The notes under the pieces: model-generated
What the model was told of the DNA's origin: nothing
Seen by the model: the letters and a program-made list of their open reading frames with translations, nothing else
Database searches by the model: none
Part shown: positions 46,190 through 54,361 of the stretch, in pieces
How the letters are laid out: every line of letters starts with the position of its first letter
Numbering within the stretch: position 1 is the first letter of the stretch
Source: Mucilaginibacter sp.
GTDB lineage: Bacteria; Bacteroidota; Bacteroidia; Sphingobacteriales; Sphingobacteriaceae
Direction of reading: 5' to 3'
Assembly (NCBI GenBank): GCA_028288305.1
Contig: JAQBOA010000045.1
Coordinates: 55,377 to 119,376, forward strand
Length of the DNA stretch: 64,000 nucleotides
Translations under genes and position numbers: made by a program

Positions 46190-46315
46190 AACACTGCTAT
46201 AATTTACAGATTAATAGACAGATATGAATTATTTAATCTATCAAAATTGCAAATTGCTGGTTATCAATCAATAACGGATGTTCATTTTGAGTGTTCATGT
46301 GAAATGAACATGAAC
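45928..46315. promoter_or_regulatory. Clusters of GTTCAT/ATGAAC sites upstream of lnt
   Basis: GTTCAT at 45928, 46280 and 46293, and its complement ATGAAC at 45935, 45945, 46304 and 46310 (the last two in tandem). They form two clusters of inverted pairs. They could be operators or iteron-like sites. No regulator gene is adjacent. Confidence 0.3.
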
Positions 46316-46411
46316 GCTGATAAATTTACAATGCCGGGAAAAGCCAACTTATAAAAATTAAAAAATAATTACGTCATTTGCACGTCTCCACGCCAGAACT
46401 ATTAATTGTTG

Positions 46412-48025
46412 ATGAAAAAAAACATTCTACTATCCATCCTTTCCGGCCTATTACTCTGGATAGCATGGCCTCCAACGCCTTATTCTACCTTTTTATTATT
46501 TGTGGGTTTTGTGCCGATGCTGGTTGCAATGGAAAATATCATCCAATCGAAATTAACTAAAAAGGGTAAAAAAATATTCAATATCACTTTCCTGGGATTT
46601 TTTATCTGGAATACGCTATCTGTTTATTGGGTTTATAACGCTTTAAAAATGATTGGCGGTGCAGTTGCGCTTCCTATTTCTTTAATTCCATACTCCTTTG
46701 CGCCTCTCTTGATGGCAACAACCTGCTGGTTATACTTCAGGGCAAGGCTTATCATTAACCGTTGTTGGAGTCTGTTTGGCTTAGTTTGTTTTTGGATAGG
46801 ATATGAATATCTAAACCAAAGCTGGGACCTCAATTTTCCCTGGATGACTTTAGGCAACGGTTTTGCCGTAACCCATCAGTGGGTGCAATGGTACGAATAT
46901 ACAGGTGTTTATGGGGGTACTATTTGGGTATGGGCCGTAAATATACTGGCATTTCTGATTTATATTGGTTTAAAAGAAGCACCAAATAAACAGTTAAGAA
47001 TAAAACTCATTTCAGCTTTTGTTTTAGTTTTGGTATTACCGCTTACCTTTTCGCTTTACAGGTATTATAGTTATCAGGAGCAATCTAATCCCTCAAATAT
47101 TGTAGTTGTGCAGCCAAATATTGATCCTTATGCAAAAGTGACCTCTATTCCTCCTGCGAAACAGATCAGTATATTAACTCACCTTTCCGACTCATTAGGA
47201 CAACCAAATAGCGAATTTTTCATTTGGCCCGAAACGGCAATTCCAGAAGCGGTAAACGAGGAAACTATACGTACAAATGCTTACTTTTTGCAGGCTCAAA
47301 ATTTTTTAAATAAATATAAAAACGGTAATTTAATAACCGGCATTGAAACGTTTAAGATATATAACAACCGGGCTACCAAGACAGCCAGTCCAATGGATGC
47401 CCAGGGCAACCAGTTTTTTGATGAATTTAATGCGGCAGTAAATATTGAAAACTCAGCTACAGTCCAATTTTATCATAAATCAAAACTGGTACCGGGTGCT
47501 GAGTCAATGCCGTTTGGGGCCCAATTGTCTTTTTTAAAACCTGTATTTGAGCACTTGGGTGGCGCTACAGGAAGGTTTGGCAGCCAGCCTGAACCGAGTG
47601 TATTTTATTCACAAAGTGGCATTGGAGCAACGCCTGTTATTTGTTATGAAACTGTTTGGGGCGAGTGGATTGCAAAATCCGTTCAAAAGGGTGCGCAATT
47701 TATAGCCATTATTACAAACGATGGATGGTGGGAAGATACATCAGGAAAGGACCAGCATCTTGAATATGCCAAACTGCGTGCTATTGAAACCCGCAGATGG
47801 GTTTGCCGGTCTGCCAATACCGGTATTTCTGCTTTTATAAATCAGCGGGGAGATATTGTACAGCATACTAAGTGGTGGGTAAAAACCGCGATAAAACAGG
47901 ATATAAACTTAAATTCCGATCTAACGTTTTATGTTCTGCATGGTGATTATCTGGCTAAAGCCGAAAGCTTATTAGCGGTGTTAGGGATAATTTTTATTGT
48001 GTTTAGGATGTTCATTAGAAAATAA
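46412..48025 (+). CDS. lnt: Apolipoprotein N-acyltransferase
   Basis: A 537-residue inner-membrane enzyme that N-acylates the terminal Cys of lipoproteins. The N-terminal half has about six to seven hydrophobic helices (LLSILSGLLLWIAWPPTPYS, LFVGFVPML). The C-terminal periplasmic nitrilase-like domain has the catalytic triad: Glu in FIWPETAIPE, Lys in YHKSKLVPGAE, and Cys in VICYETVWG. A last helix (LLAVLGIIFIVFRMFI) closes it. ATG 46412 is chosen over two preceding TTG codons. The region upstream is REP-derived and repeat-rich. Confidence 0.94.
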   Translation: MKKNILLSILSGLLLWIAWPPTPYSTFLLFVGFVPMLVAMENIIQSKLTKKGKKIFNITFLGFFIWNTLSVYWVYNALKMIGGAVALPISLIPYSFAPLLMATTCWLYFRARLIINRCWSLFGLVCFWIGYEYLNQSWDLNFPWMTLGNGFAVTHQWVQWYEYTGVYGGTIWVWAVNILAFLIYIGLKEAPNKQLRIKLISAFVLVLVLPLTFSLYRYYSYQEQSNPSNIVVVQPNIDPYAKVTSIPPAKQISILTHLSDSLGQPNSEFFIWPETAIPEAVNEETIRTNAYFLQAQNFLNKYKNGNLITGIETFKIYNNRATKTASPMDAQGNQFFDEFNAAVNIENSATVQFYHKSKLVPGAESMPFGAQLSFLKPVFEHLGGATGRFGSQPEPSVFYSQSGIGATPVICYETVWGEWIAKSVQKGAQFIAIITNDGWWEDTSGKDQHLEYAKLRAIETRRWVCRSANTGISAFINQRGDIVQHTKWWVKTAIKQDINLNSDLTFYVLHGDYLAKAESLLAVLGIIFIVFRMFIRK

Positions 48026-48036
48026 ATCTTAGCCAA

Positions 48037-48126
48037 TTTGTCATTGCAAGCGATAGCCCGGCAATCGCAAACTGAACATACCCGTCTGCATAGTTCGCGA
48101 TTGCTTCGTGCCCCGCAATTGACAAA
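48037..48126. repeat. GTCAT...ATGAC hairpin family, copy M2
   Basis: TTTGTCATTGC (48037-48047) and GCAATTGACAAA (48115-48126) are the outer arms. GCAATCGC/GCGATTGC is an inner stem, and GCATAGTT sits beside the right arm. It lies between the convergent lnt and kinase genes. Confidence 0.75.
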
Positions 48127-48144
48127 CGTAATTTAAACATTTTT

Positions 48145-48996
48145 CTAATCGTTTCTGCTTAAAATAAATGCCATCAGATCATGGATAGGCTGCCGGATAA
48201 TCTTACCGACATGTACGCCATTCTGTTTACAAACTGCTTTTAATTCATCAGAAAAAACATAAGCAATTGAGCCTACAAAATGGCATTTGTAATTATGATA
48301 TTCAGGGTACGATTTAACATTCGTTTCTATAAATTCAAGCAAGCCCTTGTGTAACAGGCTTTGAGCATATTCAGTTGTCCTGATGTTGCTTAAAAACTTA
48401 CTGAATGAAGCCAGGTATGAATTTGCGTTTGGAGTTTGATAAACTTTTTTTATTACAATTTCTTTATCAAGGTGAAATTCATCATTAAATAGCTCACATA
48501 TTTCTTGTGGCATATTGCCGTATAAAAAATCAATGATCAATGCCTTGCCAAACCAGGTACCTCCTCCCTCATCGCCTAAAACAAACCCCAAACCATGTTT
48601 GCCTTCGTGTATATCTTCACCATCAAAAAATGAAATATTTGATCCTGTTCCTAATACACAGCATAAACCTTTTTCATGTCCGCAAGTTGCATAAGCACAG
48701 CCCAGCAAATCACTGTCTACACTTATATATGATTTTGTAAATAAATAACTAAGAGCATTAGAAACAATTTCATGCCTGTCGGGACTTGAGCAGCCTGCTC
48801 CAAAAAAATATATTTCTTTTATATCAGCAGCAAATGCAACCATTTCAGGAACCTGTTCCTGTATTATTTTTACAATTTCCTTTTCTGTTAAAAAATAAGG
48901 GTTTAGTCCGGAAGTCCTGAATTGCTGCACTTCCTGATTAGGAAGAGTAAGCAACCAGTCTGTTTTTGATGAACCACTATCAGCCACTAAGATCAT
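48145..48996 (-). CDS. N-acetylglucosamine kinase-like protein (BadF/BcrA ATPase family)
   Basis: A 283-residue protein of the actin-like/ASKHA fold. MILVADSGSSKTDW is phosphate-1, VLGTGSNISFF is phosphate-2, GFVLGDEGGGTWFGK contains the catalytic-type Asp region, and HFVGSIAYVF is an adenosine-type loop. Family members phosphorylate GlcNAc or related amino sugars. ATG 48996 overlaps the stop of the upstream receiver gene (ATGA), which both fixes the start and implies translational coupling. It could recycle GlcNAc freed by the GH3 enzyme of this window; this is inference. Confidence 0.8.
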   Translation of the reverse strand: MILVADSGSSKTDWLLTLPNQEVQQFRTSGLNPYFLTEKEIVKIIQEQVPEMVAFAADIKEIYFFGAGCSSPDRHEIVSNALSYLFTKSYISVDSDLLGCAYATCGHEKGLCCVLGTGSNISFFDGEDIHEGKHGLGFVLGDEGGGTWFGKALIIDFLYGNMPQEICELFNDEFHLDKEIVIKKVYQTPNANSYLASFSKFLSNIRTTEYAQSLLHKGLLEFIETNVKSYPEYHNYKCHFVGSIAYVFSDELKAVCKQNGVHVGKIIRQPIHDLMAFILSRND

Positions 48997-49373
48997 GGAC
49001 AAAGTTCTTCGAGTGCTTTTTGAGTTAAGGGTTTATGAATAAATTGTGTAATGTATTTGTTATCTGAAGACTTTCTCAAATCCAACGGATCAAGGGACGA
49101 TGATAACATAAAGATCTTTATGTTTTCTTTATCTATCTCAATTTTATCGTACTCCTCTAAAAATTCAAAACCGCTCATTAAAGGCATACGGACATCTAAA
49201 AAAATTGCATCAGGTTTAACCAAGCCTTCGCTTAAAGATTTTATAGCCTCACCAGCCGAACGGACAACAACAATATTTTCGCAAAAATTGCTGGCTTCCA
49301 AAATTTTACGGGTGACAAAGTTATCAATGTAATTGTCATCAATCAGCAAACAGGTTTTAAAACAAATGGCCAT
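48993..49373 (-). CDS. Stand-alone response regulator receiver protein
   Basis: A 126-residue CheY-like receiver with the acidic pair in LLIDDN (residues 12-13), phospho-acceptor Asp60 in FLDVRMPLMSG, and Lys114 in FIHKPLT. It has no output domain. ATG 49373 is preferred to the TTG three codons earlier. A TATTTTTG promoter box lies 6 nt before the ATG (49380-49387). It overlaps the GlcNAc-kinase-like gene by 4 nt, an unusual pairing of a signalling receiver with a sugar kinase. Confidence 0.88.
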   Translation of the reverse strand: MAICFKTCLLIDDNYIDNFVTRKILEASNFCENIVVVRSAGEAIKSLSEGLVKPDAIFLDVRMPLMSGFEFLEEYDKIEIDKENIKIFMLSSSLDPLDLRKSSDNKYITQFIHKPLTQKALEELCP

Positions 49374-49379
49374 TAGGCT

Positions 49380-49387
49380 CAAAAATA
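49380..49387 (-). promoter_or_regulatory. Bacteroidota -7 box TATTTTTG for the receiver/kinase pair
   Basis: On the minus strand TATTTTTG lies 6 nt before the ATG, implying a very short or absent leader. Confidence 0.4.
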
Positions 49388-49622
49388 GCTTTTTAAAGTA
49401 ATTTAAAAAAATACTTATTGTTTTTTATTTAATACAGTATAAAAAGGGCTCAGCGGTTTAATTAATAAGTAAAACCTTTAGTTAGATGTTTAATTAACGG
49501 CCTTATTAAATTGAATGATTTATGAAATTAAAAAATTGATATATTGCCAACAAAAATAATCTACCTCAATATAATAATTATAAAGCCACAGGTAATGGCT
49601 TACTTTAAAAACTGGTCAATAA

Positions 49623-51422
49623 ATGAAAACAATTAAGTTTGCCGCTCTTTTTTCTTTAATATCTTTTTTTATGAATACTACTATTAGCGATGCTGCAGGA
49701 AGTGTAAAAATTTCTTACATAGTCACTTTCCCGGAAGCACAAGCTCATTATACTGATATAGAAATGAATATTTCAGGTTTAAATCAAAATGCCTTAGATT
49801 TAAAAATGCCCGTATGGACACCCGGTTCATACCTTGTAAGGGAGTTTTCAAAAAATGTTGAGTCATTTAGCGCAATATCACATGGCAAAACGCTGGCATT
49901 TGCAAAAAACCGAAAAAATTGCTGGCATATAAATACTACCGGTATTTCCTCCTTAACCATTAAATATAAAGTGTATTGCTTTGAAATTTCTGTACGTACC
50001 AGTTTTGTCGACGCCTCACATGGTTTCCTTTCAACCACAGGGATTTTTATGTACCCTGATAAAATGCTGCACCAACCTTCTACTATACATATTGTACCTT
50101 ACGATGGGTGGACAAAAGTATCAACCAGTTTAGAAGAGGTAAATAACGATCAGTTTACACGACATGCACCCAATTTTGATATATTATTTGATTCACCAAT
50201 AGAAGTAGGCAATCAGGATATTTTTGGGTTTGACGCTGCAGGCGTAAAGTATGAGGTTGCAATGGTAGGTGGTGGCAATTATGATAAAGAGCGCCTACAG
50301 AAAGATATGGCAAAAATTGCAGAGCAGGAAACTGCAGTTTACGGAGAAAACCCAAATAAGTATTACGTGTTTATCGTTCATAATCGTGTAAGGGGGGGCG
50401 GCGGCCTCGAGCATTTAAGCTCTACAACGCTAGGCGCTTCGCGCGATAACTATGCTAACGAAACCGGGTATCAAAACTTTTTAGGCCTGGTTGCCCATGA
50501 ACATTTTCACCTTTGGAATGTAAAACGGTTACGTCCAATTGCTTTAGGCCCATTTGATTATGATAACGAAAATTATACAACCGATCTGTGGATTGCTGAA
50601 GGCTTTACAGCCTATTATCAGAATGTTATTTTGCGACATGCGAATTTAATTCCTACCGATAACTACTTAAACGCCCTAGCCGGTATTATAAATGTTATAG
50701 AAAACCAGCCTGGAGCAAAGGTACAAGCGTTAGCAGAGTCAAGCTATGATTCATGGATAAAAGCATACCGGCCAAATGAAAATTCCATAAACACCGGCAT
50801 TTCTTATTATGATAAAGGAGCGGCGGTAGCCATGTTACTCGACCTTGAGATTATAAATAATTCCAATGGAAAACACTCTTTGGATAATGTGATGAAATAT
50901 ATGTATCAGACCTTTTATAAACTCAAAAAACGCGGTTATACTGATGCAGAGTTTAAGCAGGGACTGGAAAAATTTGCAGGAGAAAACCTTGATGATTTTT
51001 ACAAAAAATATATCAACGGGTTAACAACAATTGATTATAATAAATTCCTTGGCTATGCAGGTTATAAATTAACTGATGAATTAGCTGATCCTAACGAGCC
51101 AAGTTTAGGAATAAACATTGCAAATAATAATGGCAAAAAAATAGTTACGTCTGTATTACGCGGAGGAGCAGGCTGGATTGACGGCATTAATGTTAATGAT
51201 GAACTGACAGCCATTGATGGCACTCCAATAACTGACATTGCCACTATGCTGAGTGGGAAAAAGCCGGGTGATAAAATCTCGGTAAGCGTTAACAGGGATG
51301 CTTTGCCTGTTATATTGCAGGTAACTCTTCTAAAAAATAATCGCGTTAAATATAAAATTGATTCTTTACCTAATGCTTCATCTGCACAACTTGAGGTAAG
51401 AAAAAAATGGCTTAATTTATAA
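49623..51422 (+). CDS. M61 family metallopeptidase with PDZ domain
   Basis: A 599-residue exported peptidase with a signal peptide ending near DAAG. An N-terminal beta domain (residues about 25-190) is followed by a gluzincin catalytic domain with AHEHFHLWNVKRLRP (HExxH type, His/Glu/His) and WIAEGFTAYY carrying the third ligand Glu. A C-terminal PDZ domain (SVLRGGAGWIDGINVNDELT) ends the protein. Glycyl aminopeptidase is the characterised activity of the family. A bidirectional terminator follows and a ferritin-like gene converges on it. Confidence 0.92.
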   Translation: MKTIKFAALFSLISFFMNTTISDAAGSVKISYIVTFPEAQAHYTDIEMNISGLNQNALDLKMPVWTPGSYLVREFSKNVESFSAISHGKTLAFAKNRKNCWHINTTGISSLTIKYKVYCFEISVRTSFVDASHGFLSTTGIFMYPDKMLHQPSTIHIVPYDGWTKVSTSLEEVNNDQFTRHAPNFDILFDSPIEVGNQDIFGFDAAGVKYEVAMVGGGNYDKERLQKDMAKIAEQETAVYGENPNKYYVFIVHNRVRGGGGLEHLSSTTLGASRDNYANETGYQNFLGLVAHEHFHLWNVKRLRPIALGPFDYDNENYTTDLWIAEGFTAYYQNVILRHANLIPTDNYLNALAGIINVIENQPGAKVQALAESSYDSWIKAYRPNENSINTGISYYDKGAAVAMLLDLEIINNSNGKHSLDNVMKYMYQTFYKLKKRGYTDAEFKQGLEKFAGENLDDFYKKYINGLTTIDYNKFLGYAGYKLTDELADPNEPSLGINIANNNGKKIVTSVLRGGAGWIDGINVNDELTAIDGTPITDIATMLSGKKPGDKISVSVNRDALPVILQVTLLKNNRVKYKIDSLPNASSAQLEVRKKWLNL

Positions 51423-51445
51423 TATAACATTAATAAAATGATCAA

Positions 51446-51480
51446 AAAAAACCTGAGGTAATATGCCTCAGGCCTTTTCA
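51446..51480. terminator. Bidirectional terminator between M61 peptidase and ferritin-like genes
   Basis: CCTGAGG pairs with CCTCAGG around an ATATG-containing loop. T residues follow on plus, and an A run precedes the stem and serves as the T tract for minus. Confidence 0.8.
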
Positions 51481-51503
51481 TTATTTATTTATTAATCTCG
51501 TTA

Positions 51504-52040
51504 TTATTTCCTTTCACTTACACTTGATGCATTAATACCGCCTTGTGCTACCTTTGTAAGCAAATTATCAGCATTTTTTTCTTCCTGCAAAGTTGCTTCC
51601 AATAAATCGACGGCGTCATTATATCCTAATACACCAGCCAGAGTTTTTAAAGTGCCGTAAGAGGCAATTTCATAGTGTTCTACTTTCTGGGCAGCGGATA
51701 TAATACCTGCATCGCGGGTAAAGGTACCTTTCTCGGTTTCCTGAACTATCTCTTCACCTTCCTTTACTAAACCTGCCATAGCTTCACATTTTTTAGCAAC
51801 CGCTTTTTCACCAATTGATTCAAAAACGTTTTCCAGGCGGGTAACGTGGTTTTCTGTTTCTGATAAATGATTTTCAATAGCGGTCCGTAGTTCATTAGAA
51901 GTTGCGGCCTTTGCCATTTTTGGAAGAGCCTTAGTTAAATGTTTTTCCGCCCAGTAAATATCTTTTAATTCATCAATAAATAATTCATTCAATGCCGAAT
52001 CCTGTACACCGGCTGTGGTTTTTTTTAATTTAGTTTCCAT
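51504..52040 (-). CDS. YciE/YciF-type ferritin-like protein (DUF892)
   Basis: A 178-residue four-helix-bundle protein of the DUF892 family. LNELFIDELKDIYWAEKHL opens helix 1, HLSETENHVTRLENVFE is helix 2, KVEHYEIASYGTL helix 3 and LLEATLQEEKNADNLL helix 4. The Glu and His of helices 1-4 fit a ferritin-like di-metal site. Family members are often induced by osmotic or general stress. It sits near Ku on the same strand, a combination seen in stress-survival regions, but the genes need not be cotranscribed. Confidence 0.9.
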   Translation of the reverse strand: METKLKKTTAGVQDSALNELFIDELKDIYWAEKHLTKALPKMAKAATSNELRTAIENHLSETENHVTRLENVFESIGEKAVAKKCEAMAGLVKEGEEIVQETEKGTFTRDAGIISAAQKVEHYEIASYGTLKTLAGVLGYNDAVDLLEATLQEEKNADNLLTKVAQGGINASSVSERK

Positions 52041-52150
52041 GGTTAATGTTTTTTAATTTTCTATACCATAGATTGCATGAATCGTACCATTTTTAATTAT
52101 TTATTTAATTTATTAATTAAATAATTAAAAACGTGGGCTTTTTTATGATG

Positions 52151-52924
52151 TTAAGCGCCTTTCTTAGTGTTTAAACTTTGCATCAGTTGTTCATACAGGT
52201 CATCTCCTGTAGCTTTTTGAGGTTTTAGTTTCTTGACAGTTGCCCGTTTTCCTTTTGATTTTGCCTGGATGATTTTTAGCAGTTCATCATTATATTCATC
52301 TTTGAATTTAGAAACATCAAAATGTTCGGCATATTGATTAATAAGTGCCAACCCCATATCAAGTTCTTTTTTACTTATATTTATATCATCTGCTATATTT
52401 AAATCTTCTGTGCTTCTGATTTCCTGTGCAAAACGGATCCGGGTTACAACCAGCACACGTTCTTCTATCGGGTGTACAATACAAAGCGATTCGGTGCTCC
52501 GTAATACAAAACGTGCCAGTCCGGCTTTTTTTGATTTTATCAGTGCTTGTACTAATAGCGCATAAGCCTTATTATTTTTAGTATCTGGTTCTGTGTAATA
52601 GGACGTTTCATAATACATGGGGTTTACATCAGCAATATCTACAAAGCTTTCAATCTCAATTACTTTACTTTTTTCAGGAGCGGCATCTGCAAAATCATGC
52701 TCGTCCATAATCACATAATCATCATTAAGCTTATATCCTTTAACAATTTTATCGTATGGCACTTCCTTATGGGTGCGCTCATTTACACGCTGATAGCGTA
52801 TACGTGCGCGATCGCGACTATCAAGCATATCAAAATCAAGTGAACTAGCCTGAACAGCTGAATACAATTTTACAGGGATACTTACTAAACCAAAACCAAG
52901 TGAACCTTTCCATATAGATCTCAT
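52151..52924 (-). CDS. ku: Non-homologous end joining protein Ku
   Basis: A 257-residue bacterial Ku homologue that as a homodimer ring binds double-strand DNA ends and recruits LigD. MRSIWKGSLGFGLVSIPVKLY is the canonical N-terminus, KGYKLNDDYVIMDEHDF the middle signature, YETSYYTEPD and ALIKSKKAGLARFVLR follow, and the basic tail (KSKGKRATVKKLKPQKA) contacts DNA or LigD. ATG 52924 is preferred over the TTG two codons upstream. No ligD is present in the window. Confidence 0.95.
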   Translation of the reverse strand: MRSIWKGSLGFGLVSIPVKLYSAVQASSLDFDMLDSRDRARIRYQRVNERTHKEVPYDKIVKGYKLNDDYVIMDEHDFADAAPEKSKVIEIESFVDIADVNPMYYETSYYTEPDTKNNKAYALLVQALIKSKKAGLARFVLRSTESLCIVHPIEERVLVVTRIRFAQEIRSTEDLNIADDINISKKELDMGLALINQYAEHFDVSKFKDEYNDELLKIIQAKSKGKRATVKKLKPQKATGDDLYEQLMQSLNTKKGA

Positions 52925-53105
52925 AGCCAATATATTTATGATTAAATATAACTATTAAAAACTAAAAGGGTTTTACAGTCTTAACATCTCTTTTTTATAA
53001 ATAAAAGACCATATGAAATCTATATTTTTTTAGTTGGTTTTTGATTGAAGGAAAACAATAGCAAAAAAAAGAAGTTAATGTTTGCGGCTATTATATTTAT
53101 AAAAA

Positions 53106-53198
53106 ATGAAAAAAGTAAAGCTATTTTATGCTTTAATCCAAATTTTTACAATTAATTTGGATATTATTGTGAATTATAAAATTATAAAAAACTATTAA
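53106..53198 (+). CDS. Possible 30-residue leader ORF before gmd
   Basis: ATG 53106 opens a 30-codon frame ([20 protein letters not shown], then [10 protein letters not shown]) whose TAA overlaps the gmd ATG as TAATG. This geometry suits translational coupling of a leader peptide to gmd. The DNA is very AT-rich and the ORF could be chance. Confidence 0.22.
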   Translation: MKKVKLFYALIQIFTINLDIIVNYKIIKNY

Positions 53199-54334
53199 TG
53201 AAAAAAGCTTTAATAACTGGAATAACCGGACAGGATGGAGCATACTTAGCTGAATTTTTGCTAAAAAAAGGCTATGAAGTACATGGTATAAAAAGAAGAT
53301 CCTCTTTATTTAACACTGATCGTATTGATCATCTTTATCACGACCCTCATGAACCGAATGTTAAATTTAAGCTTCATTTTGGAGACCTTACCGATTCAAC
53401 CAATTTAATAAGACTTGTGCAGGAAATACAACCTGATGAAATATACAATTTAGCTGCTCAAAGCCACGTAAAAGTGAGCTTCGATACTCCTGAATACACC
53501 GCTAATGCCGATGGAATAGGTACGTTACGCATCCTGGAGGCAGTGAGGTTATTAAAAATGGAACAAAAAACACGCATTTACCAGGCATCAACATCCGAGC
53601 TTTATGGTTTAGTACAAGCTGTGCCTCAAAGTGAAACCACTCCTTTTTATCCCAGGTCTCCTTATGCGGTTGCTAAAATGTATGGTTATTGGATAATTGT
53701 AAACTATCGCGAAGCTTATAATATGTATGCCTGCAATGGGATATTGTTTAATCATGAAAGCCCCATAAGAGGAGAAACATTTGTAACCCGCAAAATCACA
53801 CGTGCCGCCTCCAAAATTGCTATGGGATTGCAGGATTGCTTATATGTTGGAAATTTATCAGCACAGCGCGATTGGGGACATGCAAAAGATTATGTGGAAG
53901 CGATGTGGCTGATGTTGCAACAGGATAAACCGGAAGACTTTGTAATTGCCACAGGGGTAACCACAACAGTTAGAGAGTTTATAAAAATGGCATTTAATGA
54001 ATTAGGAATCGAAGTTGAATTTAGCGGTAATGATATAAACGAACGGGGCGTAATCATTGATGTTGATCAGCAAAAAGTTAAAGAATTAGGTATAAATGCT
54101 GATGCTTTAAAACTTGGTAAAACTGTAGTAAAAATCGATGCTAAATATTTTAGGCCTACTGAGGTTGAACTGTTAATTGGTGATGCTACAAAAGCAAAAC
54201 AAAAATTAGGATGGGTTCCTAAATATGACCTTCAGGCTTTGGTCAGTGATATGATCGAATCTGATTTGCACATGGTAAAGAAAGATGATTACCTGAAAAA
54301 AGGCGGATTTAAAACCCTTAATTATTTTGAATAA
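53198..54334 (+). CDS. gmd: GDP-mannose 4,6-dehydratase
   Basis: A 378-residue extended short-chain dehydrogenase that converts GDP-mannose to GDP-4-keto-6-deoxymannose, the precursor of GDP-fucose, GDP-rhamnose and related sugars. The NADP motif is [15 protein letters not shown], followed by [15 protein letters not shown]. The catalytic Thr/Ser-Tyr-Lys set is in STSELYG and [10 protein letters not shown], and [19 protein letters not shown] is typical. The reductase or epimerase completing the pathway is not in the window. An outer membrane barrel gene follows by 27 nt, probably cotranscribed. Confidence 0.97.
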   Translation: MKKALITGITGQDGAYLAEFLLKKGYEVHGIKRRSSLFNTDRIDHLYHDPHEPNVKFKLHFGDLTDSTNLIRLVQEIQPDEIYNLAAQSHVKVSFDTPEYTANADGIGTLRILEAVRLLKMEQKTRIYQASTSELYGLVQAVPQSETTPFYPRSPYAVAKMYGYWIIVNYREAYNMYACNGILFNHESPIRGETFVTRKITRAASKIAMGLQDCLYVGNLSAQRDWGHAKDYVEAMWLMLQQDKPEDFVIATGVTTTVREFIKMAFNELGIEVEFSGNDINERGVIIDVDQQKVKELGINADALKLGKTVVKIDAKYFRPTEVELLIGDATKAKQKLGWVPKYDLQALVSDMIESDLHMVKKDDYLKKGGFKTLNYFE

Positions 54335-54361
54335 AAATCATTACATGGTTAACTACTTTTC

